Shown here: piece by piece, positions 49,901-58,212 of the stretch
How the letters are laid out: every line of letters starts with the position of its first letter
Numbering within the stretch: the first letter of the stretch is position 1
Origin: Synechococcus sp. KORDI-49
Lineage (GTDB): Bacteria; Cyanobacteriota; Cyanobacteriia; PCC-6307; Cyanobiaceae
DNA: 64,000 nt
Assembly (NCBI RefSeq): GCF_000737575.1
Contig: NZ_CP006270.1
Span: 685,163 to 749,162 of the forward strand
Reading direction: 5' to 3'
Made by a program: the position numbers and the translations under genes
The notes under the pieces: generated by a model
Told to the model about the DNA's origin: nothing
The model's database searches: none
What the model saw: the letters and a program-made list of their open reading frames with translations, nothing else

Positions 49901-52900
49901 ACGCCACACGGACGGCTCGGCCACCCTGGCCTTCAAGGCCACGTCCACAGGCCCCCATTACCTCGCCGTCCGTGGCTACCGCGGCGATACCGGCACCTAC
50001 ACCCTCTCCGCCACTCAGGGCAATCAGGCCGACCTCATTGGGGAATCCCGGGACACCGCCGCTGCACTCACCATCGGCGGCGACAACCGAGCTGTTCTCG
50101 AACTCGCTTCCGACCTGGACTGGTTCAGTGTCGACGTGGATGCCGGCAGCACCTATCGCTTCACGATGCAGGCCAACGTTGACGGCATCACCCCGCCGCT
50201 CGTAGCCCCCTCTCTCACGACCGTTGCCTTCGAGGCCGACGAACTGCCGCCAACGCCTCCCAGCCGAAGAGGACGCAGAAGGCTGCCGGGATTCCTCGGG
50301 GAAAACGCCATCAGCCTCGATAGTTCGATCACCTATACAGCCGAACAAAGCGGCACCCTTTACCTCCAGGCAGCGTCAGTCGCCAACCGCTGGCAGGGCG
50401 CCTACCGCATCGAAGCCGTCGACCTCGGCGATCTCAACCGCGACGATCACCCCGACACCAGTTCCGGCTCAGCCCCGACTCTCCTGCCTGGGCAGTCACG
50501 GACCGGCACGATCGAAAACTCCACGGACCGGGACATCTTCCGACTCGCCCTCAAGGGCAATCAGAGCTACCAGCTGCTGCTTCGCGGCGTCAGCAGCAAT
50601 GGCGGCACCCTCACCGACCCGCGCTTCCGGATTTTGGATGCCGCGGGCAAAGCCGTCTCGGCCAGCTTCGACAGCGTCGGCGCACCTGACCCATCACTTC
50701 TCTTCACCCCTGCCACCTCCGGCGACTTCTTCCTGGAAGTGGCCGCTGAGGAGGGCAACACCGACATCGGCAGCTATTCGGCTGATCTCATTGCCATCAC
50801 GCAAGGCGACCAAACCACACCCCTCAACGATCTACCCGCCGATCGCTACACAACAGCTGAGCTGCTCGCCAAGCAGACCGTGGAATCCACCCTGCATTCC
50901 GGAGATGACACCGACTGGATCCGTGTGGAGCTCACTGCTGGAGAGTCCTATCAGTTCGATCTCACACCGCGGATCAACCAGGGCGGCCTCGGCTGGACAC
51001 CGCATATCGACCTCATCGACAGCGACGGAACACGCCTCGCCGCCAGCCGTGACAACGCCCCAGGGCAGACCGCTCGCCTCCTCTACCGACCCAGCTCGGA
51101 TGGGCATGTCTTCCTTGCCATCTCCAGCAAGGACGGCTCCCACGGCACCTACGAACTGAACCGCAGACGCCTCGTCAGTTCTTCCGGTGATCCCCTGATC
51201 GCACGCCAGTGGCATCTCTCCAATGCCACTGGCAACGGCCTCGACCTCAACCTCGATGCCGTCTGGCGCGATTACTCAGGATCCGACATCAACATCGGGG
51301 TCATCGATGACGGCATCCTCTACAGCCACCCCGACCTCACATCCCAGCTCGACACCACCAACGATGCCGGGGCGTCCTTCTCCTTCCCTGACGTCGGATC
51401 CCTGTTCGAGGATGCCAACCTCAATGTCGGACCCAAGCCTGAAGCAGGCCATGGCACTGCTGTTGCCGGACTGATCGCAGCTGGATCAGCCAACGGTGCA
51501 GGGCTATCCGGTGTCGCACCCGGAGCCTCCATCAGCGGCTACGAGGTCGACTGGACGCCTCAGGCTCTCACCCTCATGCTCCAGAAGCAGCTGGACTCTT
51601 CCATCGGTGGAGTTGACCTGTCCAACAACAGCTGGGGATTTCTCAGGCCTTTCGCCGATGACTTCGACTCCCCCCAGTTCTCACCCCTTGTCCAAGCTCT
51701 CACCAATGGTGTCCAGCAGGGGCGCGACAACGGCACCAATGCCCTCGGCATCAACTGGGTCTTCTCCGCCGGCAACTCACGAACACTCGGTGATTCAACC
51801 AATTACCACGGTTTTCAAAGCAGCCGCTTCGTCACCACAGTCGCCAGCACCGACCGCCGTGGCAACACCTCCTTCTTCTCGACACCCGGTGCATCGATCC
51901 TCGTCAGCGCCTTCGGAGAAGACCTCTACACCAGCCTGCTCGGCGCGGAGAACACTGCGAGTTACGGCAACTTCGACGGCACCTCCGCAGCCGCCCCCCT
52001 CGTCTCCGGCGTCATCGCCCTGATGCTTGAAGCCAACCCTGATCTCGGTTACCGCGACGTTCAAACCATCCTCGCCTACTCAGCACGTCAGGTCATCGAC
52101 GACGGCTTCAAATTCAATGCCGCCTCGAACTGGAACGGGGGCGGGCTTCACATCAGCCATGACCAAGGGTTTGGATTGGTCGATGCCCATTCTGCTGTTC
52201 GACTGGCTGAATCCTGGTCTGCGGCTCCGTCCACCAGTGCCAACGAACAGAGAGCTATCCAGAGCATCAAGGGCTCCGCCGCAATCCCCGATAACAGCGT
52301 CTCTGGAGTCAGCCTCTCCACCCTCATCGATCGTGCTCTTGATCTCGAATGGGCCGAAGTTGAACTCGACATTCTCCATCCGCGCATCACAGACCTGGTC
52401 GTTGAACTCATCTCTCCCAGTGGCACCGTCGCACGGCTGATCAACAGACCCACGGTCAGTCCCACCAACCCTTCCGGAGACTCCGCCCAAGACGGCCTGC
52501 CTGATCGCATCGTCTTCTCCACCAGCGCCTCTCTGTTCAGGGGTGAATCGTCCCTTGGAAACTGGACCCTCAAAGTCTCTGACAGAAACAAGGACATCAC
52601 GGGCACTCTCCGCCAGTGGGGGCTGAATCTCTATGGCTCACAGCCATCAGACGATGACACCTACATCTACACAAATGAATATCAAACCGTCAGCGACGCC
52701 ACCCGCTCTCTTCTCATCGACAACGACAAGGGCATCGATACCTTCAATGGTGCCGCACTCTCCACGGCGACGCTCCTCAACCTGACGCCCGGCAGCAAAA
52801 GCAGGGTCGCCATGCGCCCCCTCAGTCTCGGAGACGATACGGTCATCGAGCACGCCATCACTGGTGATGGCGACGATGTCATCCGTGGTAACGCCTCCAA

Positions 52901-54593
52901 CAACAGTCTCAGAGGCGGCCGTGGTGATGACCGCTTCTTCCTCTCAGCCGGCTCCGACACTCTCGATGGAGGTCGAGGTTTCGACCAGCTCATTGTTGAG
53001 GCCAACGCCAGCGACTTTCTGTTGACAGAAGACACCAGCAGCGGCAATTGGACCATCACAGACCAACGTCCCAGCACCACCTATGGACACACGGGCACCG
53101 ACCTGCTGACCAGTATCGAGCGCATTGTTTTCTTCGATCATCAGCAGGATCTCATCACCAACAATCAACCACCAACGCTCGCCGGAACTGTTGAGGATCT
53201 CGCATTCGACTCCGATGTCGTCTTTACCCACACCTTCTCCAACGACCTCTTCACCGATCCAGACAATCTCAACGCTTCCGCAGATGATCTCGCGTACGAC
53301 ATTCGCATGACCGATGGACGCCAGCTTCCTGGCTGGCTCAAGTTCGATCCCACGTCCGGTTCTCTGACAGGCGAACCTCACCCAGCCGCCTCTGGCACCT
53401 ACTCGCTTGAAATCCTTGCCACAGACTCACTTGGTGCTGTGACGGCTCAATCCTTCTCGCTCAACATTGAGCACAGCACCGGCACGACAGGGTCTTCGGA
53501 GCCCACAGACGATGAACTCGCTATCGCATGGAATCTTGAGCTCGCATCCGACAGCCTCCAGGTGGGAGAAGATCTGAGCGTCGGCGACATCTTCTCCATC
53601 GACATCAACGTCGCTGACATCACTGACCCAGACAATCCAAGATCGCCTTTTTCCGCCTACGCAGATCTCACCTATGACCCCGCAATCCTGCGGGCCATTG
53701 ACATCTCCTACGAAGATGCCTTCCCACTGTTCCGTTCCGGAGAGATTGATCCCATCGCTGGCACCATCCAGGATCTGGGAGCCACGCTTGCCTCCTTCTC
53801 TCCATCCCAAAGCACTGAGATCGCCTCCATACGATTTGAGGTCATCAGTCCGGGCACAGCTGAGATCGCGCTGAGCCGCTCCCAATCGGAATTCCTTGAA
53901 TCCACTGTGTTCGAAAGCGACGGTGATCAAGGGCCCTACAGCCGCTTTGATTCCACCTCGCTGAGCTTCAGTTCTCCGCGCCCCGACATCGCGATCAAGT
54001 CTTTCCAACTGGATAACCAGCGACTCCGCCAGGGACTCGCCAACTTCACCTACGACATCGCCAACTACGGGCACGTCGACTCTCTGCCCTTCTGGATCGA
54101 ATTGCACCACACCACCGATCTGAATCGTCCGCTCACGCAGGACACCCTGATCTGGAATCAATACTTTGCCGCAGACTCCATCACAGGACTCAGCAGCACT
54201 GGAATCACAAACCAATCTGTTGCCATTGAACGTGACGTGCTGTTTGAAAATGCACGCAGCGAAGATCCTGCCTTCCTGGAAATCTTTGGCACATCGAGCA
54301 TTCACCGCGATTGGCTCCACCTGCGCATCCAGCCTGAGCAGGAGGATGCTGACGCTCTTGCGTCCAATAACCTCGTAGCAAGACCCATCCAATACTTCCC
54401 TTGGGATGTCGATGACAACGGCAAAGTGACCACAGCCGACGCCGTGGAAATGGTCAACCGGATCGGCCCCACTCCAGCCGCCACCAACCTCACTCCCATG
54501 CATGACCTCAACGGCGACGGTTTTGTCGACCAGACCGAGGTCATGGAGGTCGTCAACCGGATCGGCATGATCCAGTCCGATCTTTCGGCATGA
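43608..54593 (+). CDS. Giant RTX/PPC/subtilisin protein, C-terminal part
   Basis: The frame runs open for about 3,660 codons after the frameshift. It has the rest of the second repeat set, a cadherin-like domain, RTX blocks (about 44395-44880, 45310-45590, 47215-47320) and about nine PPC-like beta domains (47780-51175; typical DTDWFRIDVTAGNTYTLSAL). A subtilisin S8 domain follows, with Asp (codon 51306, VIDDGI), His (51450, GHGTAVAG) and Ser (51984, GTSAAAP). Then come a P/Homo-B domain (52258-52640), an RTX/M10-like region, a cadherin-like domain (53158-53470), a cohesin-like domain (53518-53975) and a CARDB-like domain. A dockerin-like end (54404-54590) has VDDNGKVTTADAVEMVNRIG and the second loop DLNGDGFVDQTEVMEVVNRI. 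No own start codon is assigned; it probably belongs with the upstream part. Confidence 0.82.
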   Translation, partial: HTSSDQYQPSVASLTGGGFLISWQSLSQDGSNWGIYAQRFNADGSKNGAEFLVNSHTSDQQQQSSVVSLADGGFLISWQSYNQDRDGWGIYAQRFNADGSKNGAEFLVNSYTSSNQEHPSVISFGRPLQDLAALGLSNLADPVAVSINITPLNDPPSLTSSSTPLAGAAAGQSVSFSAADLLSGYSDIDGDSLSITAVSLVNTDTGSLTGDATNDWTFSPATDFIGTVELAFSVSDGTVTVNDHTSFSIGSGSGGAGTENNDSLIGTTEPDNLSGLSGDDLIDGMDGNDVIDGAAGSDQLRGGSGDDTLTGGDHDDILQGGSGDDHLAGDAGSDQLYGARGDDLLQGGSGDDIATGDSGRDALQGGSGSDQLIGGEGDDLLDGAEGDDILQGGNGDDWLIGGPGSDVQRGGVGNDTFLAIGVTVSDDIFDGGDGTDTLLAGSKSSWDEGGSNFVDAALRSIERLELLPTHHADVFNNRDQRYTARGSRFAIDQLENFEFIGSQYSVQWESHPLYEFNTTLLTSDLPASSPWRWLRVAGEGTLDLNDIRWDKDTYFRIQTEDGQQTLLGSANPDWLAAGAGNDSIAGGAGDDHLQGDDGDDTLKGGSGNDRLEGGIGHDVLYGGEGDDRLISGGRAFDWDRSQTAWREEAYGEAGNDTVELNYGRIDDGTGWLRYGYHPAPIVYGSFDGGEGVDTLRIQAALWDGVNNQADRGEGDVIDLRQASLSNFERLEIGTSAILRLTGSQYSQFSSGVSKIAGYEGATNLAIDLSPGEELRFSRTAGINSASGALNISGADSAFSDTLAINSDGTVDLSDPNTQISGVEILEIQRGTVILTAEQWNSFDNIKAKESGRKTIKLTSTEGIDLSKFSRSSDSNTTLNLSLTVDQINSENFRAFSAKFSSISGTKAIIAIQGEGIVNSQDWPIGIIFEPGRASFASREINGTAEDDDFELRLLGPFNITGGEGLDTLTLEADSNVSQGLINSIETLNLNDFSIQMGSTQFNSFEQIVGSGEIHLIDSDHFNSNLIVGANDNTSSGITIHQPTPGIETIHHFGTADSDNRSANSSIQVDLTSLTASGSGSVATPNWSWVDISDDLNITLQVHPSSEDDYSLAWDDWHEGRRYEIQAYRLQGGDIPLSNVIEENKFNRFNNHNWLNKNDVIMILGAFDKALFIRASELTWVSDGSPENRISLNYWTADLNPSVDHLYGLDGDDQLAGGIGDDQLVGGPGNDRLDGGSGFNSAVFSDIQSRYAVSFNDNDGSGVTVEHLDGGADGTDTLIDIQKLIFADSDFKLDDVTNRFDLIAGPNAELGKPIQGTIDYQDDRDSWTLPLAEDSKIRILRSNADHDTRARIEGTYNFGDWEQDRTYTVDSSGLHTLDVRGQDGAEYSFTVLMADDGSADTSTEKAFANAQDNTSNGSEHIRGFIGFQQVAENGLSSWNTADSDWIRVDLVQGIQYEFQALGAASLPSTGLNDPYLQRLLDPAITLHSPDGKPLVDGASSTNGSDPLIVYRAEQSGAHYLAVSSESGLATGSYAVTRSSLDEFGGDINTNGLLTIERPIQGVINQPGDQDWFRITLNAGEALVLELLGNSSNNGTLHDPWLGLYSASGQLLASDNNNGKGLDARLAWAASTAGTYYIAAAALGNQGRGSYILQSSKREDDAPDRLSSAFVYDLITPGTSLSGDLEVSGDRDWYQTILQATKTYRIALDGEQSLASGYQPLNDPAVTVRGPGGKRLAFDDDGGVGLDAELIFQPASTGRFFLDVQDATDRSDGHYKLSVEEAVDDFGDTTLSAHALSQPGKDAVVLEGRLDFRQDIDLFSIDISPDQTYRIDLRGLSSDGGSLPDPLLLIHALDGTLLSDDDNSGQGNDAGLYLSSSTAQTILITAAAPAGQLGTYTLEIEQSQLPPDDFGDSPDQAGSLTPGTSQQGLLLTAGDTDWFQLALKADQHYRFLLRGTDSNSGSLDDPFLELRDADGTLIDSADGGTLTRDAALGYRPSSDQTVHLVARASTSALTGSYTLTAYEPDEAGAGFESAAPLLVDAPFQAGIQSPDDTDWFRIDVTAGNTYTLSALTDTDKDGSLKTALIELFDSTRTTISAADGRHTDGSATLAFKATSTGPHYLAVRGYRGDTGTYTLSATQGNQADLIGESRDTAAALTIGGDNRAVLELASDLDWFSVDVDAGSTYRFTMQANVDGITPPLVAPSLTTVAFEADELPPTPPSRRGRRRLPGFLGENAISLDSSITYTAEQSGTLYLQAASVANRWQGAYRIEAVDLGDLNRDDHPDTSSGSAPTLLPGQSRTGTIENSTDRDIFRLALKGNQSYQLLLRGVSSNGGTLTDPRFRILDAAGKAVSASFDSVGAPDPSLLFTPATSGDFFLEVAAEEGNTDIGSYSADLIAITQGDQTTPLNDLPADRYTTAELLAKQTVESTLHSGDDTDWIRVELTAGESYQFDLTPRINQGGLGWTPHIDLIDSDGTRLAASRDNAPGQTARLLYRPSSDGHVFLAISSKDGSHGTYELNRRRLVSSSGDPLIARQWHLSNATGNGLDLNLDAVWRDYSGSDINIGVIDDGILYSHPDLTSQLDTTNDAGASFSFPDVGSLFEDANLNVGPKPEAGHGTAVAGLIAAGSANGAGLSGVAPGASISGYEVDWTPQALTLMLQKQLDSSIGGVDLSNNSWGFLRPFADDFDSPQFSPLVQALTNGVQQGRDNGTNALGINWVFSAGNSRTLGDSTNYHGFQSSRFVTTVASTDRRGNTSFFSTPGASILVSAFGEDLYTSLLGAENTASYGNFDGTSAAAPLVSGVIALMLEANPDLGYRDVQTILAYSARQVIDDGFKFNAASNWNGGGLHISHDQGFGLVDAHSAVRLAESWSAAPSTSANEQRAIQSIKGSAAIPDNSVSGVSLSTLIDRALDLEWAEVELDILHPRITDLVVELISPSGTVARLINRPTVSPTNPSGDSAQDGLPDRIVFSTSASLFRGESSLGNWTLKVSDRNKDITGTLRQWGLNLYGSQPSDDDTYIYTNEYQTVSDATRSLLIDNDKGIDTFNGAALSTATLLNLTPGSKSRVAMRPLSLGDDTVIEHAITGDGDDVIRGNASNNSLRGGRGDDRFFLSAGSDTLDGGRGFDQLIVEANASDFLLTEDTSSGNWTITDQRPSTTYGHTGTDLLTSIERIVFFDHQQDLITNNQPPTLAGTVEDLAFDSDVVFTHTFSNDLFTDPDNLNASADDLAYDIRMTDGRQLPGWLKFDPTSGSLTGEPHPAASGTYSLEILATDSLGAVTAQSFSLNIEHSTGTTGSSEPTDDELAIAWNLELASDSLQVGEDLSVGDIFSIDINVADITDPDNPRSPFSAYADLTYDPAILRAIDISYEDAFPLFRSGEIDPIAGTIQDLGATLASFSPSQSTEIASIRFEVISPGTAEIALSRSQSEFLESTVFESDGDQGPYSRFDSTSLSFSSPRPDIAIKSFQLDNQRLRQGLANFTYDIANYGHVDSLPFWIELHHTTDLNRPLTQDTLIWNQYFAADSITGLSSTGITNQSVAIERDVLFENARSEDPAFLEIFGTSSIHRDWLHLRIQPEQEDADALASNNLVARPIQYFPWDVDDNGKVTTADAVEMVNRIGPTPAATNLTPMHDLNGDGFVDQTEVMEVVNRIGMIQSDLSA

Positions 54594-54606
54594 TCCCCCC
54601 TGATCC

Positions 54607-57003
54607 ATGCCACTGCGCACATCCATTCAACTGATCAACACAACTCCCCCTGGGAGTTCCGTTGCCACCCTTGAACTTGTTATTTCTGCGTGGGAAAATC
54701 ATGAATCCCAGGACTGGACATTATTCAGCTGGTATGCCGATCTGATTCTGGAAGGGTCAGGAGCACGAGTTGATGAGATCATTCCAGCCTCCACCTATGC
54801 AAACGACTACTTCAACGCCGACCTCTCCTCAGACAAAACAGTTATTTCAGGCTTCGGCTTCACAGGCAGTCCTTTTGCTTCCAAGGACCATGATCTGTTC
54901 CGCATCGGCTCGGTTCTGATCCAACTCGATCAGATCCCATCAGCGGACCAACCACTGAAGATCACGCTCCAAGCCGTTGGCAATAGTCGCAATGAAGAAG
55001 GAACAATCTCGCTGCAGACAGTTGCAGCCAGCAAACAACTTTTTCCAGGAGTAAGCCCCTCACCAACCGGTGATCTCGCGAAAGAGATTGGCACGATCAT
55101 AGCCACCATTGATGATTCTCTGGATCAGCCCTTACTACTGCAAGGCAGAAGCAATACAGCACCAAATCTAAACTCCGACAAACTGATTCTGAGCGGAACG
55201 GAAGACCAGCCCTTGCTTTTCAGCGTGGACAAACTCCTGCAACAGCTTGGCTTTTCGGATGCTGACAACAATCCTCCAGCGCTGAAGTTCGTCTCAGGAA
55301 CTGTTCCCAACCTCGAGCTTTTCCGTAACAACAACTGGATCAATCTCGAGGAAGAGATGATTCTGGATGTTCCCGAAGAACAGATCCGCTGGCTTCCTCC
55401 AGCAAATCAAACAGGTGATGTCGCGCTGTTCAGCGTGTCAGGTTGGGACGGGAAATCCAGTTCTCCGGAACAGGCAGTGATTTCCGTAAAACTCGAACCG
55501 ATCGACGATCCCAGCACCATCACCGGCGACACCTCCGCCAGCACAGAGGAAGACAACAGCATCTCCGGTGATCTTGATGCCACCGACACAGAAGGCCTCA
55601 CCAACAACACCCCCTTCTCCATCGCCGACGATCCCTCCAACGGATCCGCTTCCATCGATGCAGCAACAGGCGCCTGGACGTACACACCCAACGCCGACTT
55701 CAACGGCAGCGATTCCTTCATCATCTCCATCACCGACGACCTCGGCGGCACCACCAAACAGGCGATCAACATCAGTGTCGGCATCGTCAATGATCCCAGC
55801 ACCATCTCAGGGAACACCGCAGCCAACACCAAGGAAGACAACAGTGTCACGGGTGATCTTGATGCCAGCGACACAGAAGGCCTCACCAGCAACACCCCCT
55901 TCTCCATCGCCAACGATCCCTCCAATGGATCCGCTTCCATCGATGCAGCAACAGGCTCCTGGACTTACACACCCAACGCCGACTTCAACGGCAGCGATTC
56001 CTTCATCGTCTCCATCACCGACGACCTCGGCGGCACCACCAAACAAGCGATCAACATCAGCATCACACAGGTCAATGACGTCCCAAGCGGGGAACTCAAC
56101 TTCACAGGCTCCACAGCGCTTAACGACATACTCAATCTGAACAGCACCATCACTGATGTTGACGGTGTCGATCCCGAACTGATCCGCTACGGACTGGATC
56201 GCAAGGCAGCCTGGAGCAACACCTGGGAGTCCCTCAGCGATCCCTGGTCACCCACTGTTCACGTGCTCAAGCCCATCGATCTGGGGATGAGGTTGCGCAT
56301 CAGCGCCAGTTACACCGATGGCGGAGGCACCGAGGAGCGGGTGAACTCTGCCCCCTTGCTGATCCCCTATCCCGAGCCATCTCTCCATGGCAGCAGCGCC
56401 GACGAGCAACTCATTGGGAGCGATCGAGATGACACCATCACCGCAGCAGCCGGAGCGGACAGCCTGCTCGCTTTCGGTGGTGACGATCACCTCGATGGTG
56501 GCAGCGGCTGGGACACGCTCTACCTGCGAGGTCCAAGAGCGGATTACGCCCTCCACAAGCTTCAGGAGGATCTTCTGCGTCTCAGCGACAGCATCCACCA
56601 ACGGGACGGCACAGATCTGATCACAGGCATCGAGCAACTGCAGTTCACCGATGAGCTCCTGCCGATCTCGGCGGTGATCGACGAACTTCCTTTGGCCACC
56701 ACCGACGCATGGAAGGCCGACCTTGATGGAGATCAGCTGTTCTCACCCATCAGCGATGGCATCGCCATCGCGTCACACTTCCTGCCCGCCAGTGGAGCGA
56801 ATCTCAGCAGCCGAGCAGAGCTGGCCCTCGGCATCAACAGCGGCTACCTGGACTTCAACCAGGACAAGCTGCTCCAGAGAAATGAGGCTGAACTGCTGCT
56901 TCGCTTCGGCTTCGGGACCTTCCCAGGCAGCCATCTCAGTGAGGGGCTTGAGATCGCGACCTCTCCGGACCAGCTGGCACTGCAGTTGGCGGCCTTGCTC
57001 TGA
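54607..57003 (+). CDS. VCBS/RTX protein with dockerin-like tail
   Basis: The 798-residue product starts 13 bases after the giant gene. Residues 1-160 resemble a cohesin-type beta domain (weak). A cadherin-like segment follows, then two VCBS repeats of 95 residues at about 298-491 (WTYTPNADFNGSDSFI) and an RTX block near 600-640 (LIGSDRDDTITAAAGADSLL). Two degenerate calcium loops close it (DLDGDQLFSPISDGIAIASH and YLDFNQDKLLQRNEAELLLR). There is no signal peptide. It is probably cotranscribed with the giant gene and may be a partner surface protein. The transcript ends at the hairpin at 57032. Confidence 0.8.
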   Translation: MPLRTSIQLINTTPPGSSVATLELVISAWENHESQDWTLFSWYADLILEGSGARVDEIIPASTYANDYFNADLSSDKTVISGFGFTGSPFASKDHDLFRIGSVLIQLDQIPSADQPLKITLQAVGNSRNEEGTISLQTVAASKQLFPGVSPSPTGDLAKEIGTIIATIDDSLDQPLLLQGRSNTAPNLNSDKLILSGTEDQPLLFSVDKLLQQLGFSDADNNPPALKFVSGTVPNLELFRNNNWINLEEEMILDVPEEQIRWLPPANQTGDVALFSVSGWDGKSSSPEQAVISVKLEPIDDPSTITGDTSASTEEDNSISGDLDATDTEGLTNNTPFSIADDPSNGSASIDAATGAWTYTPNADFNGSDSFIISITDDLGGTTKQAINISVGIVNDPSTISGNTAANTKEDNSVTGDLDASDTEGLTSNTPFSIANDPSNGSASIDAATGSWTYTPNADFNGSDSFIVSITDDLGGTTKQAINISITQVNDVPSGELNFTGSTALNDILNLNSTITDVDGVDPELIRYGLDRKAAWSNTWESLSDPWSPTVHVLKPIDLGMRLRISASYTDGGGTEERVNSAPLLIPYPEPSLHGSSADEQLIGSDRDDTITAAAGADSLLAFGGDDHLDGGSGWDTLYLRGPRADYALHKLQEDLLRLSDSIHQRDGTDLITGIEQLQFTDELLPISAVIDELPLATTDAWKADLDGDQLFSPISDGIAIASHFLPASGANLSSRAELALGINSGYLDFNQDKLLQRNEAELLLRFGFGTFPGSHLSEGLEIATSPDQLALQLAALL
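55591..56071 (+). repeat. Two near-identical VCBS coding repeats
   Basis: The unit beginning GAAGGCCTCACCA at 55591 recurs at 55876, 285 bases (95 codons) later, with only scattered differences. This points to a recent tandem duplication. Confidence 0.9.
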
Positions 57004-57031
57004 GCAATTGACCAGGCTCGACATGACCATC

Positions 57032-57061
57032 AAAAAAGGGGGCCCGAAGGCCCCCTTTTTT
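57032..57061. terminator. Strong bidirectional intrinsic terminator
   Basis: A 13-bp stem, AAAAAAGGGGGCC (57032-57044) and GGCCCCCTTTTTT (57049-57061), closes a CGAA loop. The T-run serves the plus-strand VCBS/RTX gene and the A-run gives a T-run to minus-strand fba. It sits between the two converging stops. Confidence 0.93.
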
Positions 57062-57081
57062 GAATCCGTGGCGACCTGTGA

Positions 57082-58155
57082 TCAGGCGGCGACGGCAGCC
57101 TTGGGATCGAGGGTGCCCTTGGCGTACAGACCGGCGTAGAAGTTGATGCTCTGCTGCTGGATCTTGCTGGCGTTGCCGGCAGCCCAGAACTGCTGATAGC
57201 GGTCGAGGCAGACCTGCTTCATGTACTTGCGGGCGGGCTTGTTGAAGTGGCGGGGGTCGAAGTTGGCGGGATCAGCCATGGCTGCTTCACGCACAGCTGC
57301 GGTGAACGCGAGGCGGTTATCGGTGTCGATGTTCACCTTGCGCACGCCGTTGCGGATGCCTTCCTGGATCTCTTCGACGGGAACGCCGTAGGTCTCAGGG
57401 ATGGCACCGCCGTGCTTGTTGATCATCTCCAGCCATTCCTGGGGCACGGAAGAGGAGCCGTGCATCACCAGGTGGGTGTTGGGCAGGGCCTTGTGGATCT
57501 CGGCGATGCGGCTGATGGCAAGCACTTCACCGGTGGGCTTGCGGGTGAACTTGTAAGCACCGTGGCTGGTGCCGATGGCGATCGCCAGGGCGTCGCATTT
57601 GGTCTTGGCGACGAAATCAGCGGCTTCAGCGGGATCGGTGAGCAGCATGTCCTTGGACAGCTCACCCTCGAAACCGTGGCCGTCTTCCGCTTCGCCCTTG
57701 CCGGTTTCCAGGGAGCCCAGGCAACCCAGCTCGCCTTCCACACTCACGCCCACGGAGTGAGCGAAATCCACCACCTTCTTGGTGACGGCCACGTTGTACT
57801 CGTAGCTGGCGGGAGTCTTGGCGTCGGCTTCCAGGGAGCCGTCCATCATCACGGAGGTGAAGCCGTTGATGGCGGCGGAATAGCAGGTGGAAGGCTCGTT
57901 GCCGTGGTCCTGGTGCATCACCACGGGGATGTGGGGATAGGTCTCGGTGGCGGCCAGGATCAGGTGGCGCAGGAAGATCTCACCGGCGTAGCTGCGGGCA
58001 CCGCGGGAGGCCTGCAGGATCACGGGGCTGTCGGTCTCGTCAGCCGCTTCCATGATCGCCTGCACCTGCTCCAGGTTGTTCACGTTGAACGCAGGGATGC
58101 CGTAGCCGTTCTCAGCGGCGTGGTCGAGCAGAAGCCGGAGCGGAACGAGCGCCAT
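57082..58155 (-). CDS. fba: Class II fructose-bisphosphate aldolase
   Basis: The enzyme joins or splits fructose 1,6-bisphosphate, and in cyanobacteria also makes sedoheptulose 1,7-bisphosphate for the Calvin cycle. The 357-residue protein has the zinc ligands in VVMHQDHGN and the later TSHGAYKF and VMHGSSSVP, typical of the class IIB-like CbbA type. A clear GAGGA ribosome site precedes the ATG at 58155. It has its own leader, separate from the upstream oxidoreductase gene. Confidence 0.96.
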   Translation of the reverse strand: MALVPLRLLLDHAAENGYGIPAFNVNNLEQVQAIMEAADETDSPVILQASRGARSYAGEIFLRHLILAATETYPHIPVVMHQDHGNEPSTCYSAAINGFTSVMMDGSLEADAKTPASYEYNVAVTKKVVDFAHSVGVSVEGELGCLGSLETGKGEAEDGHGFEGELSKDMLLTDPAEAADFVAKTKCDALAIAIGTSHGAYKFTRKPTGEVLAISRIAEIHKALPNTHLVMHGSSSVPQEWLEMINKHGGAIPETYGVPVEEIQEGIRNGVRKVNIDTDNRLAFTAAVREAAMADPANFDPRHFNKPARKYMKQVCLDRYQQFWAAGNASKIQQQSINFYAGLYAKGTLDPKAAVAA

Positions 58156-58212
58156 GGTGAAATCCTCGAAGGGTGGGTCGTCTGAGACGAATCGCGGCGA
58201 TATTACCCTGCG

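Noticed and set aside
53427-54626. A 399-codon minus-strand open frame opposite the end of the giant gene
   Set aside because: The plus strand here encodes clear cohesin-like and dockerin-like modules; the reverse product shows no domain.
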